From the NCBI GenBank assembly GCA_900319985.1, contig ONQL01000001.1:1-64000 (forward strand): a stretch of 64,000 nt of DNA, read 5' to 3'. The position numbers were made by a program, and so were the translations under genes. Source of the DNA: an uncultured Methanobrevibacter sp. (GTDB taxonomy: Archaea; Methanobacteriota; Methanobacteria; Methanobacteriales; Methanobacteriaceae). Below the pieces are notes generated by a model. The model was given only the letters and a program-made list of their open reading frames with translations. It had not been told where the DNA came from and searched no databases. Position 1 is the stretch's first letter. Every line of letters starts with the position of its first letter. Below are positions 1 through 8,473 of the stretch, piece by piece.

Positions 1-1
1 T

Positions 2-142
2 ATCAGATGTAGAAGATGTGGTAGAAACACTTATCACATACGTAAAAAAGTCTGTGCTTCTTGTGGATTCGGTAAATCCAAAAAACTAAGAAGATACAGC
101 TGGCAAAATAAAAAACCAACTACTAGACAAAGATTAGTATAG
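2..142 (+). CDS. rpl37e: 50S ribosomal protein L37e, 3' part
   Basis: Only the last 46 codons are in the window; the start lies upstream. The peptide has two CxxC pairs (CRRC near its start and CASC about 15 residues later), which form the zinc ribbon of L37e, followed by the basic tail ending RQRLV. L37e is a small zinc-binding protein of the large subunit that contacts 23S rRNA. The remaining part matches the normal length of the C-terminal region. A terminator hairpin follows at once, so this is the last gene of its transcript. Confidence 0.93.
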   Translation: MRCRRCGRNTYHIRKKVCASCGFGKSKKLRRYSWQNKKPTTRQRLV

Positions 143-154
143 GTTGGTAAATGT

Positions 155-176
155 GAAGATTATTTAATTAATCTTC
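155..176 (+). terminator. Terminator hairpin after rpl37e
   Basis: GAAGATTA, six-base loop, TAATCTTC: a perfect 8-bp stem, followed within 10 bases by a run of seven T. It sits 12 bases after the rpl37e stop codon. Downstream, the segment TTTTTTnAGATAACTTT occurs twice about 45 bases apart before the next gene; I assign no role to that repeat. Confidence 0.7.
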
Positions 177-308
177 TTCAAACTACTTTTTTTAGATAAC
201 TTTTAACTCACTGCTTGTTTTATATTCTGCTTTTTTCAGATAACTTTATTAACCATTGTGGGTTATAATTAATTTAGGTATAACTAAATTTTTTTAGGAG
301 GTCTACTC

Positions 309-716
309 ATGACTGAACTAAGCGATATAGCTAAAGAAAATGAAGTAAATCTGGAAAATTGCGTTGTTTTTATCAGAGGCAACGATGACATATTAGCTGT
401 AGACATTTCCAATGCTGGAATAAGGCAAAGAAGTGATGATACAATGGGATTCACTTTTTCAATTACTCCAAAACAAGCATTAAAACTTGAAGAATACTTT
501 AATAAATTCACAACAGGTGAAAAATTCTACTTTGATATTTCCCAGACAGGTTACAGGCCAGTATATTATAGGGGCTTGTCTCCAATGACTAAGGAAATCA
601 GCAAAGAGTACGAATCAAAATTCAATATAACATTGTTTGCTCAAAAGGCTATTGTAGAACCTGACGATTCCTATTTTGCTCCAACATGTGACTGTTGTGA
701 GTTTTGCCATATCTGA
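309..716 (+). CDS. Uncharacterised protein with C-terminal Cys cluster
   Basis: A 135-residue soluble protein that I do not recognise. Its start is well supported by AGGAGG seven bases upstream of the ATG. No signal peptide or membrane segment is visible. The last residues hold four closely spaced cysteines and a histidine (CDCCEFCH), likely to bind a metal or be redox active. The central part (an acidic helix around LEEYF, then a Tyr/Phe-rich strand ending YYRGL) resembles the same part of the following gene (LENFF ... SFRGL), so the two look like a diverged tandem duplication. The genes are 9 bases apart and probably co-transcribed. Function unknown. Confidence 0.8.
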   Translation: MTELSDIAKENEVNLENCVVFIRGNDDILAVDISNAGIRQRSDDTMGFTFSITPKQALKLEEYFNKFTTGEKFYFDISQTGYRPVYYRGLSPMTKEISKEYESKFNITLFAQKAIVEPDDSYFAPTCDCCEFCHI

Positions 717-725
717 GGTGATACT

Positions 726-1115
726 ATGTTTAATTCAGAAATATCAAATAAGATTACATTAACTAAAAAGAAGTCTGATGAATCTATTGAAATAGACCAA
801 AGAAGAGTTCATATTCGTAAAAACGAAAATGGTTTGATGGGCGTTAGCTATTTGGCGCCAGTATTTGAAATCATGGACTTAGAAAATTTCTTTGATGGTG
901 TTATCGGATCTGAAAATTTAGGCATGGATATTGGGGGAACAGGCGAGTTTACTGTAAGCTTTAGGGGACTTGTTGACGGTAAGGGTAAAAATTTACCTCA
1001 AAATCTGGACCATAAAATAATTCTCCTGCAGGAGCCCAAATGTTTGGATCCAAGAGAAAATATTCAGATTGCCGGATTTTCAAAATTTAAGATTAAAGGA
1101 AAAATTTCCGATTAA
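726..1115 (+). CDS. Uncharacterised protein, probable paralogue of the upstream gene
   Basis: A 129-residue soluble protein with GAGGTGA just upstream of its ATG. It shares with the preceding gene the order: charged N-terminal part, a LENFF helix, a glycine-rich strand and an SFRGL segment. It lacks the C-terminal Cys cluster and has a single cysteine. It ends facing the next gene, which is on the opposite strand, with a 9-base gap of mostly T that could terminate both. No function can be given. Confidence 0.75.
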   Translation: MFNSEISNKITLTKKKSDESIEIDQRRVHIRKNENGLMGVSYLAPVFEIMDLENFFDGVIGSENLGMDIGGTGEFTVSFRGLVDGKGKNLPQNLDHKIILLQEPKCLDPRENIQIAGFSKFKIKGKISD

Positions 1116-1124
1116 TCTTTTTTT

Positions 1125-1460
1125 TTAAAATTCGTCTTCAACAGCATCCCATAAATCAGTAGCCCAACCTCGATTGCCGTCAATTACCATGTCAAGCAAT
1201 CTTACTTTTCCGTCTCTGAATCTAAATAATCTGTAGTCTTGTTGTGGTTTTTTAGCAGTGCCTTCTTTATTACAATCAAGGTATATTCCTTCAGAATACT
1301 CTTCTTCGAAATTGCCTGCTTTTACAAAATTTCCAACTAGTGAATATCCATTAGTGACGCTTTTATCTAACTTTTCTACAGTTTTTAGCCAACCGCCTTG
1401 AGCTCTAAATTTTATGTCGGGATCGATTCTTGTAATTTCTTCTTGCCAATTTATAATCAT
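1125..1460 (-). CDS. Uncharacterised 111-residue protein under a repair-type promoter box
   Basis: I choose the internal ATG at 1460, giving 111 residues beginning MIINWQEEI: AAAGGA lies upstream, and the longer reading frame would begin with an improbable Tyr/Ile-rich leader. The protein is soluble, acidic at the C terminus, and rich in Trp and aromatic residues (GGWLK, RGWATDLWD). I do not recognise the family. What stands out is its promoter: a 16-base box at 1518-1533 identical to those ahead of mre11-rad50 and the MrfA-like helicase, about 10 bases from a TATA-like element. By association it may act in DNA repair or stress response; this is inference. Confidence 0.72.
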   Translation of the reverse strand: MIINWQEEITRIDPDIKFRAQGGWLKTVEKLDKSVTNGYSLVGNFVKAGNFEEEYSEGIYLDCNKEGTAKKPQQDYRLFRFRDGKVRLLDMVIDGNRGWATDLWDAVEDEF

Positions 1461-1517
1461 ATTACCAAATCCTTTTTTACTATTAATTTGAATTAATTTT
1501 AATTTAAATGATAAGTA

Positions 1518-1533
1518 AGAGAGCATTTGAAAA
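1518..1533 (-). promoter_or_regulatory. Repair-type promoter box (site 1)
   Basis: Read on the minus strand, TTTTCAAATGCTCTCT, identical to the copies at 41414 and 53926. It is followed after about 10 bases by ATTTAAATT, a plausible TATA box at about 1500-1508, and then the gene starting at 1460. The divergent rnc gene lies on the other side. Confidence 0.65.
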
Positions 1534-1640
1534 GAAATAATATAACAATAGTTATATAATAGTAATTGCAATATAAATTATATATAATTAAAATTCCAAA
1601 ATTAATAATATAATAATTAATTAAATTTGGGCTTTTATTT

Positions 1641-2312
1641 ATGAATTTATTTGAAAAATTTGGAATTGAAACTGAAAATGAAGAGTTATATAAAATTGCG
1701 TTCACTCATACCTCTTATAGTTCTCAACATAGATTGGATTATAGTTATGAACGTTTAGAATTTTTAGGCGATTCCGTTTTAAATTTAATTGTATCTGAGT
1801 ATCTGTATAATAAATACCCTCATTATGAGGAGGGAGAACTTACTAAATTACGAGCAAACTATGTTTGTCAGAATGCTTTAATTTATTATTCTCATGAACT
1901 CGGCTTGAAAGATTATCTTAAAATATCTGTTGAAGAATTAAATTTAACTAAAAATGAGGTCATATCTATTACTGCAGATATTTTTGAGTCATTTTTAGGA
2001 GCAATATTCATAGATCAGGGTATGGTTTTTGCAGAGGAGTATATATCAAATGCAATTTTCAAATATATTGATGAAGGAAAAATATTTTTTAAAGATTACA
2101 AATCTGCAATGAAAGAATATGGTGATGCAGAAGATATAGAAATTTCCTATGAAGTATTGGAAGAACATGGAGTTCCTCATGATAAAACATTCATAATGGC
2201 AATTTATATTGATGGGAGCGAAATGGGTAGAGGTAAAGGTAATAGTAAAAAAGAAGCTGAACAATCAGCTGCCAAAGTGGCTGTTGAAAAATTAGGTGTT
2301 TTAGATGAGTGA
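1641..2312 (+). CDS. rnc: Ribonuclease III
   Basis: A double-strand-specific endoribonuclease of 223 residues, the usual bacterial length. The signature [13 protein letters not shown] lies at residues 37-49, supplying the metal-binding Glu40 and Asp44; the second acidic motif, in the segment [10 protein letters not shown], lies near residue 115. A double-stranded RNA-binding domain ends the protein (region with [16 protein letters not shown]). RNase III is uncommon in archaea, so its presence is noteworthy. The stop overlaps the start of metX by 8 bases, so both are translated from one message. No strong ribosome binding site is visible, which suggests a short or absent leader. Confidence 0.93.
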   Translation: MNLFEKFGIETENEELYKIAFTHTSYSSQHRLDYSYERLEFLGDSVLNLIVSEYLYNKYPHYEEGELTKLRANYVCQNALIYYSHELGLKDYLKISVEELNLTKNEVISITADIFESFLGAIFIDQGMVFAEEYISNAIFKYIDEGKIFFKDYKSAMKEYGDAEDIEISYEVLEEHGVPHDKTFIMAIYIDGSEMGRGKGNSKKEAEQSAAKVAVEKLGVLDE

Positions 2313-3771
2313 AGAGTCTGTTGGGTTTGTAAAAACTAAATATTTCAATATTGATGGAGAAATTGAATTAGATAGTGGTAAAACTCTTAAAGAAGTCACT
2401 GTTGCTTATGAAACTTATGGTGAGCTAAATAAGGAAAAATCAAATGCAGTTTTAGTCTGTCATGCATTAACTGGTGATGCTCATGCTGCAGGGTGGCATG
2501 ATGGAGATAAAAAACCTGGCTGGTGGGAAATTGTTATTGGGCCAGGTAAAGCATTGGATACTGAAAAGTATTTTGTTATTTGTTCTAATGTATTGGGAGG
2601 CTGTAAAGGAACTACCGGCCCCAGTTCTATCAATCCGGATACAGGAAAACAATATGGTATTAATTTCCCAGTTATCACAATAAAAGACATGGTTGAAGTT
2701 CAGAAAAAATTGGTTGATTCGTTAGGTATAGACCAATTATATGCAATTATTGGCGGATCAATGGGAGGAATGCAGGTTCTTCAATGGGTTGTATCTTACC
2801 CTCAGATGATGAAAAAAGCAGTTCCGATGGCAACATCCGCAATGTCTTCACCTCAACAAATTGCATTTAATGCTGTAGGTCGCCAATCAATTTTTGCAGA
2901 TCCTGATTGGCATGACGGAAATTATTATGAATATGGTAAAATTCCAAAAAATGGTCTTTCGATAGCTCGTATGATTGCACATATCACTTATTTAAGTGAT
3001 GAGTCAATGTACATTAAATTTGGTCGAGATTTGCAGGATAAAGATGAAATAAGTTATGATTTTACAACAGATTTTCAGGTTGAAAGTTATTTAAAACATC
3101 AGGGTGAAACTTTTGTAAAAAGATTTGATGCAAATAGCTATTTATATATTACAAAAGCAGTTGATTTATTTGATTTATCTATTAATAATTCATTGATTGA
3201 TGGTTTTAAGGACATAGAAGCTAAATTAGAAGTAATATCTGTTGATTCTGATTGGTTATATCCAACGGAGCAAAGTACAGAAATTGTAACAGCCTTGAAT
3301 GCTAATGATGTGGAGGTATCATTTTCTGAAATCAAATCCAATTATGGTCATGATGCATTTTTGCTTGAAAAAGGACAATTGAACTTTATTCTATCAAAAT
3401 TCCTTGCAAATAATGTTGTCACTGATTTAATGAAAGAAGTGATAGTTACTATTAAAGAAGATGCTGATGTTGTTGATGCCGCTAAATTAATGTTTGATAA
3501 GCAGGTTACCCATATTCCGGTTGTAACTGATGATTACAAATTGATTGGAATTGTAACCAGCTGGGATTTATCCAAATCAATTGCAACTAATTCCAACAGA
3601 TTAAAAGATATCATGACAACTACGGTAAAATACTGTTATTCTGATGATTCAATAGAAACTGTTGCTCGAATGATGAGTAAATTTGATATTTCTTCTCTTC
3701 CTGTTGTTGATGAAGATATGAAAGTGTTGGGAATTGTTACAACTGATCAAATTAGTCATTTATTAAGTTAA
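2305..3771 (+). CDS. metX: Homoserine O-acetyltransferase with C-terminal CBS pair
   Basis: Transfers acetyl from acetyl-CoA to homoserine, entering methionine synthesis. Residues 1-360 form an alpha/beta hydrolase fold: the nucleophile is Ser152 in GGSMGG, and the catalytic His349 is in YGHDAFL. Residues from about 365 to 488 form two CBS domains ([16 protein letters not shown] and [16 protein letters not shown]), which in related proteins bind adenosyl ligands such as AMP or SAM, so feedback control by a pathway product is plausible. The protein is longer than plain MetX because of this fusion. Homoserine dehydrogenase is encoded at 13.6 kb and the MetE core at 62.4 kb. An AT-rich terminator overlaps the stop codon. 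Confidence 0.93.
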   Translation: MSEESVGFVKTKYFNIDGEIELDSGKTLKEVTVAYETYGELNKEKSNAVLVCHALTGDAHAAGWHDGDKKPGWWEIVIGPGKALDTEKYFVICSNVLGGCKGTTGPSSINPDTGKQYGINFPVITIKDMVEVQKKLVDSLGIDQLYAIIGGSMGGMQVLQWVVSYPQMMKKAVPMATSAMSSPQQIAFNAVGRQSIFADPDWHDGNYYEYGKIPKNGLSIARMIAHITYLSDESMYIKFGRDLQDKDEISYDFTTDFQVESYLKHQGETFVKRFDANSYLYITKAVDLFDLSINNSLIDGFKDIEAKLEVISVDSDWLYPTEQSTEIVTALNANDVEVSFSEIKSNYGHDAFLLEKGQLNFILSKFLANNVVTDLMKEVIVTIKEDADVVDAAKLMFDKQVTHIPVVTDDYKLIGIVTSWDLSKSIATNSNRLKDIMTTTVKYCYSDDSIETVARMMSKFDISSLPVVDEDMKVLGIVTTDQISHLLS

Positions 3772-3781
3772 ATTACTTAAT
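3762..3781 (+). terminator. Terminator after metX
   Basis: ATTAAGT, six-base loop, ACTTAAT, followed by a long T run. The stop codon of metX lies in the loop. The stem is AT-only, so its strength is modest. Confidence 0.55.
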
Positions 3782-3819
3782 TTACTTTTTTTTTTTATAT
3801 TGATTAAGGAGTTATTACT

Positions 3820-4512
3820 ATTTCTAGGTTAACTAAATTTATTGAGGGTGCTAAAAAGGGTATTCCAATTACGTTCGGTTATGTTCCAATGGGAATTGGT
3901 TATGCGGCTATTGCAATGAAAGCTGGTTTCACACCATTGCAAACAATATCCATGTCATTTCTGGTCTATGCTGGTGCAGGTCAGATTATTGCAGCATCCA
4001 TGGTTCTTAATGGTGCAACTTTAATGGCAATTATATTAACTAATTTTGTAGTTAATTTAAGATATTTTGTAATGTCTACCTGTGTTTTAAATAAAATTGA
4101 AGATTCAAATGTGCCACTAAATATTTTAGCAGCTCATGTAACTGTTGACGAGTCCTTTGCAATGTTTTCGTTAAGTCAGGATTCATCAATTTGGATATAT
4201 TTGGGAATTGCCATAACTGCTTGGTTAAGTTGGTGTTTGGGTGCCGCAATTGGCGTTGTTACTCTAAATTTATTGCCTGTAATAGTAACTAACAGTTTTA
4301 ATATTTCTTTATATGCATTATTTGTAGCTATTTTAACTCCTGCGGTTAAAGAGAATAAACAGATTGCACTTTTGGTTTTAATAACTGCAGTTTTGAATAT
4401 TATTTTAAGCCAATTTTTAGGTAATTGGTCTTTAATTGTATCTACTTTGCTAGGGGCAGGAATTGGAATGTACATTGTTGATGATGAATATTTGCTTTCT
4501 GGAGATGATTAG
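3820..4512 (+). CDS. azlC: Branched-chain amino acid exporter, large subunit AzlC
   Basis: Large membrane subunit of the AzlCD exporter of branched-chain amino acids. The first in-frame ATG (3889) would remove the conserved N terminus that reads FIEGAKKGIPITFGYVPMG. Reading upstream, a strong AAGGAG at 3806-3811 is followed after 8 bases by ATT at 3820, giving a normal 230-residue protein. No ATG, GTG or TTG fits better, so I propose an ATT start. Several hydrophobic helices span the protein. The stop codon abuts the ATG of azlD, which completes the transporter. Confidence 0.85.
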   Translation: MSRLTKFIEGAKKGIPITFGYVPMGIGYAAIAMKAGFTPLQTISMSFLVYAGAGQIIAASMVLNGATLMAIILTNFVVNLRYFVMSTCVLNKIEDSNVPLNILAAHVTVDESFAMFSLSQDSSIWIYLGIAITAWLSWCLGAAIGVVTLNLLPVIVTNSFNISLYALFVAILTPAVKENKQIALLVLITAVLNIILSQFLGNWSLIVSTLLGAGIGMYIVDDEYLLSGDD

Positions 4513-4827
4513 ATGGATTATGTGAGTTTAGCAATACTTGGTTGTGCTATTGTAACGTTTATTCCTAGGTTAATTCCTGCATTATTCATAGACAAACTGA
4601 ACTTCAGCCCTAAATTTGAAAAATTTTTGAATTTAATTCCTTATACTGCTTTGGCCGCTTTAATTTGTCCTGGTGTTTTAACTGTAGATAATCAGTTATG
4701 GTATATTGGTTTGATAGGTGCTGTTGTTGCGGCGGGTCTTGCTTGGAAAAAAGTGCCGATGGGAGCTATTGTAATATTGACTGTGGTTGTTTTAATAACA
4801 GTTTATTCTATCGTACCATTCTTTTAA
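4513..4827 (+). CDS. azlD: Branched-chain amino acid exporter, small subunit AzlD
   Basis: A 104-residue membrane protein with about four hydrophobic helices and the AzlD-type pattern FIPRLIPALFI near residue 20 and FLNLIPYTALAAL near residue 45. It starts on the base after the azlC stop, so the two are translationally coupled. Its 3' end overlaps the convergent gene by 20 bases. Confidence 0.88.
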   Translation: MDYVSLAILGCAIVTFIPRLIPALFIDKLNFSPKFEKFLNLIPYTALAALICPGVLTVDNQLWYIGLIGAVVAAGLAWKKVPMGAIVILTVVVLITVYSIVPFF

Positions 4828-5917
4828 TAAAATGTTTAAACTTTCTTATGGGGGAGGTTATTTTCCAGCTTGATGAATTAAGTATATTTTGATATTTTTC
4901 AGTCAGTTCGTCATTTTCGTGTCTTAAATTTATAATGCTTTTTTCTTTATTAATCAAATCTTTATCGTAATCCATTGGAGTATCCTCAGGATTCAAATTG
5001 TATAAATGGTTTGCACAATATGAATAAATTATATCAATATGTCTTCTTGTAAAAAGAGGATAATGGGGATTTTCTTTCATTTGACGATAATAAACAACAT
5101 TCAAGCCATTGAATGGTTTTATTTTATGTATTTTATTAAAAAATGGTAATGCTTGATTATTTATATCTACTTCAGATTCGATATTGAGATAATATGTGAT
5201 AAAAGGAACATAATTTTCTTTTTTGAATAGTTCAATAACATCTAATCTTGGCATAATCTCTTGAATTATTTCCTGTTCTGCCATTCCTTCAAAAGAATGG
5301 GACAGCAATTTAAATAATTGATTTAATATTGCTTTGTAATAATTTAATATGAAAAATTGAGGGTGATTAATCAAAACTTTAGAATGTTTAATTAAAGTAG
5401 CCAATACAATGGAGCTGTGAGCTCCTCCGGATGACCCTATGAATAGAATATTTTCATTAATTATCTCCTGATTTTTAATTAACTTTTGCAGTATTAATGA
5501 TAATGTTTCCAAATACCATTCATTTTTTGTGCCGACGAACCATCCCACTCTTATTTCATCGTCATACAGTATCATTGGATCGGCATAAGCTATATATGAT
5601 TCATCAAAGTATTTGTACCAGCTCCATCTATCGAAATATGGAGGATTATATGGTTCGCCATTTTCCAAAGTTTTATTTCTCAGGTGTGCTCCTGGACCTG
5701 CACAGATTAGATTTTTGTTTTTTGAAGAAAATCGGACAATAAGACAGTAAATGGTGTCATTATAATTGACTTGTAATCCGAAAGGTTCATCTTGAGGAAA
5801 TTTAAATGAGTCTATTTCATCAAATTTCAATGAAATATTCTTTTTAACAAGGTTACTCATGTTTTTATTTATATTTTCTTTGTCCTTTGCATTCAATTTA
5901 AAGTAGTCATTAGTCAT
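4808..5917 (-). CDS. Alpha/beta hydrolase-like protein with glycosyltransferase-type tail
   Basis: A 369-residue soluble protein. The segment GSSGGAHS near residue 165 looks like a serine-hydrolase nucleophile elbow, and the motif EPFGLQVNY plus many aromatic residues recall enzymes that modify surface polysaccharides or secreted glycoproteins. The last 50 residues form a charged coiled coil followed by SSSWKITSPIRK, a tail I know from bacterial and archaeal glycosyltransferases of surface-glycan clusters. There are no neighbouring glycan genes, and the gene is flanked by a 640-base gene-poor tract, which suggests an isolated accessory gene. Acyl-esterase activity on a glycan is only a guess. 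Confidence 0.6.
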   Translation of the reverse strand: MTNDYFKLNAKDKENINKNMSNLVKKNISLKFDEIDSFKFPQDEPFGLQVNYNDTIYCLIVRFSSKNKNLICAGPGAHLRNKTLENGEPYNPPYFDRWSWYKYFDESYIAYADPMILYDDEIRVGWFVGTKNEWYLETLSLILQKLIKNQEIINENILFIGSSGGAHSSIVLATLIKHSKVLINHPQFFILNYYKAILNQLFKLLSHSFEGMAEQEIIQEIMPRLDVIELFKKENYVPFITYYLNIESEVDINNQALPFFNKIHKIKPFNGLNVVYYRQMKENPHYPLFTRRHIDIIYSYCANHLYNLNPEDTPMDYDKDLINKEKSIINLRHENDELTEKYQNILNSSSWKITSPIRKFKHFIKRMVR

Positions 5918-6511
5918 TTCAAATCTTCTTTTATTAATTTTTTTTTAATTTAAAAATTTGGATAGTATTGATATAATTAATATTGTAGTTATGTTATATA
6001 TATATTATATTTTTGACTTGACCAATTGAAAGGGGACGTTATATGTTTCGTGATGAGTGTTTTTTTAAAGATATGCTATTTTTTCATATCATTTCTTTAA
6101 ATATTCGTTTAAATTTTATTAAAAGGGTATTTGTTTTACTGACTGTTGAATTGAGTTTGATTTTGCATTGTTTTTTTTTTTAATACTTTATTTTCATTTT
6201 TTAATTCACGTATGAACTGAATAAATCATATCAATATTTTTTTCTTCTTTATTGTGTTAATGAAATGTTACAAATGTTAAAGATGCATTACTCACTATAT
6301 AAATATTTCGTTTTATTTTTCACATATTATATTTTATATTTACTTTTTGATTTTTAAATAACTATTAATTAATTATTTTTATATAAAAAACAATAATATA
6401 AATATGTTTTAGAATTAATTTTAAAATTTAAAGATTTATTGGATAATTTAATTAGATTAAATTGATTTTATTATAAATAGTAAAGTTTATATACTATGTA
6501 ATGTAACATTA
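5918..6511. other. Gene-poor AT-rich tract
   Basis: Nearly 600 bases without a convincing gene. The only open frame with a ribosome-binding-like sequence is a 46-codon one at 6043-6183 (AAAGGGG upstream), but it ends in a poly-T tract and encodes a Phe/Leu-rich peptide without homology that I can see. The 3' side carries TTTATATA at about 6486-6493, a good TATA box for the regulator gene downstream. Confidence 0.6.
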
Positions 6512-6547
6512 ACATAAGTAATTATATTTTAACATAATTGCTTATGT
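6512..6547 (+). promoter_or_regulatory. Dyad operator upstream of the HTH regulator
   Basis: ACATAAGTAATTAT, 8-base spacer, ATAATTGCTTATGT: two 14-base arms with one mismatch, lying 20-30 bases downstream of TTTATATA (6486-6493). The dyad therefore covers the expected transcription start, the position for a repressor, and the gene that follows encodes an HTH regulator. Autorepression is inferred. Confidence 0.6.
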
Positions 6548-6590
6548 ACTTAAATACTTTTTGCAAAAATGACTTAATTTGTGGATTACA

Positions 6591-6827
6591 ATGAGAACCA
6601 TGATTAAATATTTAAGACAAGAGCTCAAAATGAGCCAAAAAGAACTGGGAGATAAAGTTGGAGTAACCCGGCAAACCATTAATGCACTGGAAAACGGCAG
6701 GTATAATCCATCTTTATTTTTAGCTTATGAAATAACCCAGGTTTTTAATAAAATAATGTTCAAAGGTGATCGAGAGAAATATTTCATTATGGAGGAGATA
6801 TTTATCTTCGATGATGATTATTATTAG
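6591..6827 (+). CDS. XRE-family HTH transcriptional regulator
   Basis: A 78-residue one-domain DNA-binding protein. The helix-turn-helix is seen at residues 9-40 with the motif [29 protein letters not shown], split here by its helices QKELGDKVG and [10 protein letters not shown]. The C-terminal part is short and acidic. I take the ATG at 6591; earlier in-frame TTG lacks support. It is the first gene of the run with two DUF4013 proteins and an ABC exporter, and probably controls them through the dyad just upstream. Confidence 0.85.
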   Translation: MRTMIKYLRQELKMSQKELGDKVGVTRQTINALENGRYNPSLFLAYEITQVFNKIMFKGDREKYFIMEEIFIFDDDYY

Positions 6828-6835
6828 GTGATAAA

Positions 6836-7570
6836 ATGATTTTAGACATATATAAAGATGCGCTAGAGTATTCAGCAAAAGACTGGAAAACACTAGTATT
6901 GTTAGGTGTGTTTTTCTTATTCAGTTTCTTATTGCTGCCAATTTTCTTAGTTGCAGGATATAATTATCGAGTTATTAGTAATGCAGTACATGGAATTATC
7001 AATGGAAGGGATCCATTGCCTGAAATCAATGATATAGTAGACATGTTTGTAAGTGGTGTTAAGGTTGTAATTGTAATGATTGCATATATGATTGTGCCTG
7101 TGATTTTATTCGTAATCTTTGCAATTCTTGCATCTTATTTAAATGGCATGGCTGGAATTGCAATAATGATTATCGGATGTTTAATTACATTGATTGTTGG
7201 TGTGATTGCATATGTGATGGCTCAAATGGGATTGTGCCATATGGTATATAACGACGGAGCATTCTCAAAAGCATTTGATTTACATGAAATAAGGGGTGTC
7301 ATTGAAGAAGTCGGCTGGTTTGAATGTATCATAACTTATTTGGGATTGATTATCATAACAGTTGCCATTGCATTTGTTGTATCTGCTCTTATTGGACTGG
7401 TATTCACAGTGTTAGGATTTTCAGGATTTCTGTTCAGTGCTGAGGCTGCTGGCGGAATATTCTTTTTAGGCATGGTGATCAATTGGTTGATATCAATGTT
7501 CTTCGTTGGACCATATTTAGGAATATTCAATTCAAGGTCCATTGGATTGTTATACACCATGCAAATATAA
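6836..7570 (+). CDS. DUF4013 membrane protein A
   Basis: A 244-residue integral membrane protein with about six hydrophobic segments, preceded by GGTGA. The N-terminal half has a soluble start (YKDALEYSAKDWKTL) leading into a helix, and an amphipathic middle motif FDLHEIRGVIEEVGW; both recur in the next gene (CVVEGLKYPFGDIKKL; FDIREITGYIANLGW). These are the marks of DUF4013, common in methanogens and always of unknown function. The gene is 8 bases from the regulator and probably encodes one half of a membrane complex connected with the ABC exporter. Confidence 0.8.
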   Translation: MILDIYKDALEYSAKDWKTLVLLGVFFLFSFLLLPIFLVAGYNYRVISNAVHGIINGRDPLPEINDIVDMFVSGVKVVIVMIAYMIVPVILFVIFAILASYLNGMAGIAIMIIGCLITLIVGVIAYVMAQMGLCHMVYNDGAFSKAFDLHEIRGVIEEVGWFECIITYLGLIIITVAIAFVVSALIGLVFTVLGFSGFLFSAEAAGGIFFLGMVINWLISMFFVGPYLGIFNSRSIGLLYTMQI

Positions 7571-7580
7571 GGGGATTGAC

Positions 7581-8414
7581 ATGGCAAGCATAACTGATTG
7601 TGTCGTTGAAGGATTGAAATATCCTTTCGGCGACATCAAAAAACTTTTGGGATTTGGTGTGCTGTTTGCATTGATGAGTGCATTGTCAACATATATTGGC
7701 ATCAAGTCATTCGACATTTTCAGAATGTCTGTTCACACTGTTGAAAATGCCAATACTACATTATCACACCTGCCACTTTCACAGTTGCCTGCTGGAGACA
7801 TGTATCTTGTAGCTGGACTGACAGTCATTAGCTTCATCGTATCGTTATTCATATTCGGATATCAGTATAATATCGTAAATTATTCAATAGACAAAAAAGC
7901 AGACCTTCCGGGATTCAGCGATATTGTGGGAATGCTTATCAAAGGGATAAAATATTTCATCGTAGTGTTGGTATATAACATCATTCCTGCAGTCATTTTT
8001 GTATGTGGGGCACTAACAAATGATTCATCAGCATTTCTATTGATGACATGTATTTCAGGTCTGTTATTTGTAATTGCATTTTTCTTCCTGATTATGGCAT
8101 TGAATAATATGGTTGCTTATGATAGCCTTAAAAAAGCGTTTGACATTCGGGAAATAACTGGTTATATTGCAAATCTCGGATGGGGCAAATACATTGGAAT
8201 AATCGTATTTACGCTTATTGTATACATGATTATCATGTTTGCCGTAAGTTTTGTTTTGGGATTTCTTACTATGGCTTTTAGCATAGCCATTTCAAATCAG
8301 GCATTTGTCATATCATTTTTCATTGCAATAATTGAAGGATTGTTCATAGACTCTTATATGAGCCTATTTTTCAATAGAGTGTGTGGATCAGTATATAGAG
8401 AATCAATTAAATAG
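7581..8414 (+). CDS. DUF4013 membrane protein B
   Basis: Paralogue of the preceding gene, 277 residues from the ATG at 7581, which has GGGGATTG upstream; the longer frame beginning at 7542 overlaps the previous gene and is unlikely. About six membrane helices. The motif FDIREITGYIANLGWGKY lies near residue 195, matching the corresponding segment of the first protein. A terminator-like hairpin follows, so part of the transcription may stop before the ABC genes. Confidence 0.8.
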   Translation: MASITDCVVEGLKYPFGDIKKLLGFGVLFALMSALSTYIGIKSFDIFRMSVHTVENANTTLSHLPLSQLPAGDMYLVAGLTVISFIVSLFIFGYQYNIVNYSIDKKADLPGFSDIVGMLIKGIKYFIVVLVYNIIPAVIFVCGALTNDSSAFLLMTCISGLLFVIAFFFLIMALNNMVAYDSLKKAFDIREITGYIANLGWGKYIGIIVFTLIVYMIIMFAVSFVLGFLTMAFSIAISNQAFVISFFIAIIEGLFIDSYMSLFFNRVCGSVYRESIK

Positions 8415-8417
8415 TTT

Positions 8418-8435
8418 GAATGTTTCAACACATTC
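8418..8435 (+). terminator. Hairpin between DUF4013 pair and ABC genes
   Basis: GAATGT, 6-base loop, ACATTC, followed by TATTTTTTATTTTTT. It lies 3 bases after the DUF4013 stop codon and looks like a partial terminator inside the gene cassette. Confidence 0.5.
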
Positions 8436-8473
8436 TATTTTTTATTTTTTAGTTATTAGGGGGGTTTTTTAAT

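Noticed and set aside
6043..6183. 46-codon frame with AAAGGGG upstream in the gene-poor tract
   Set aside because: Phe/Leu-rich product ending in a poly-T tract, no recognisable family, and composition like the surrounding intergenic DNA.
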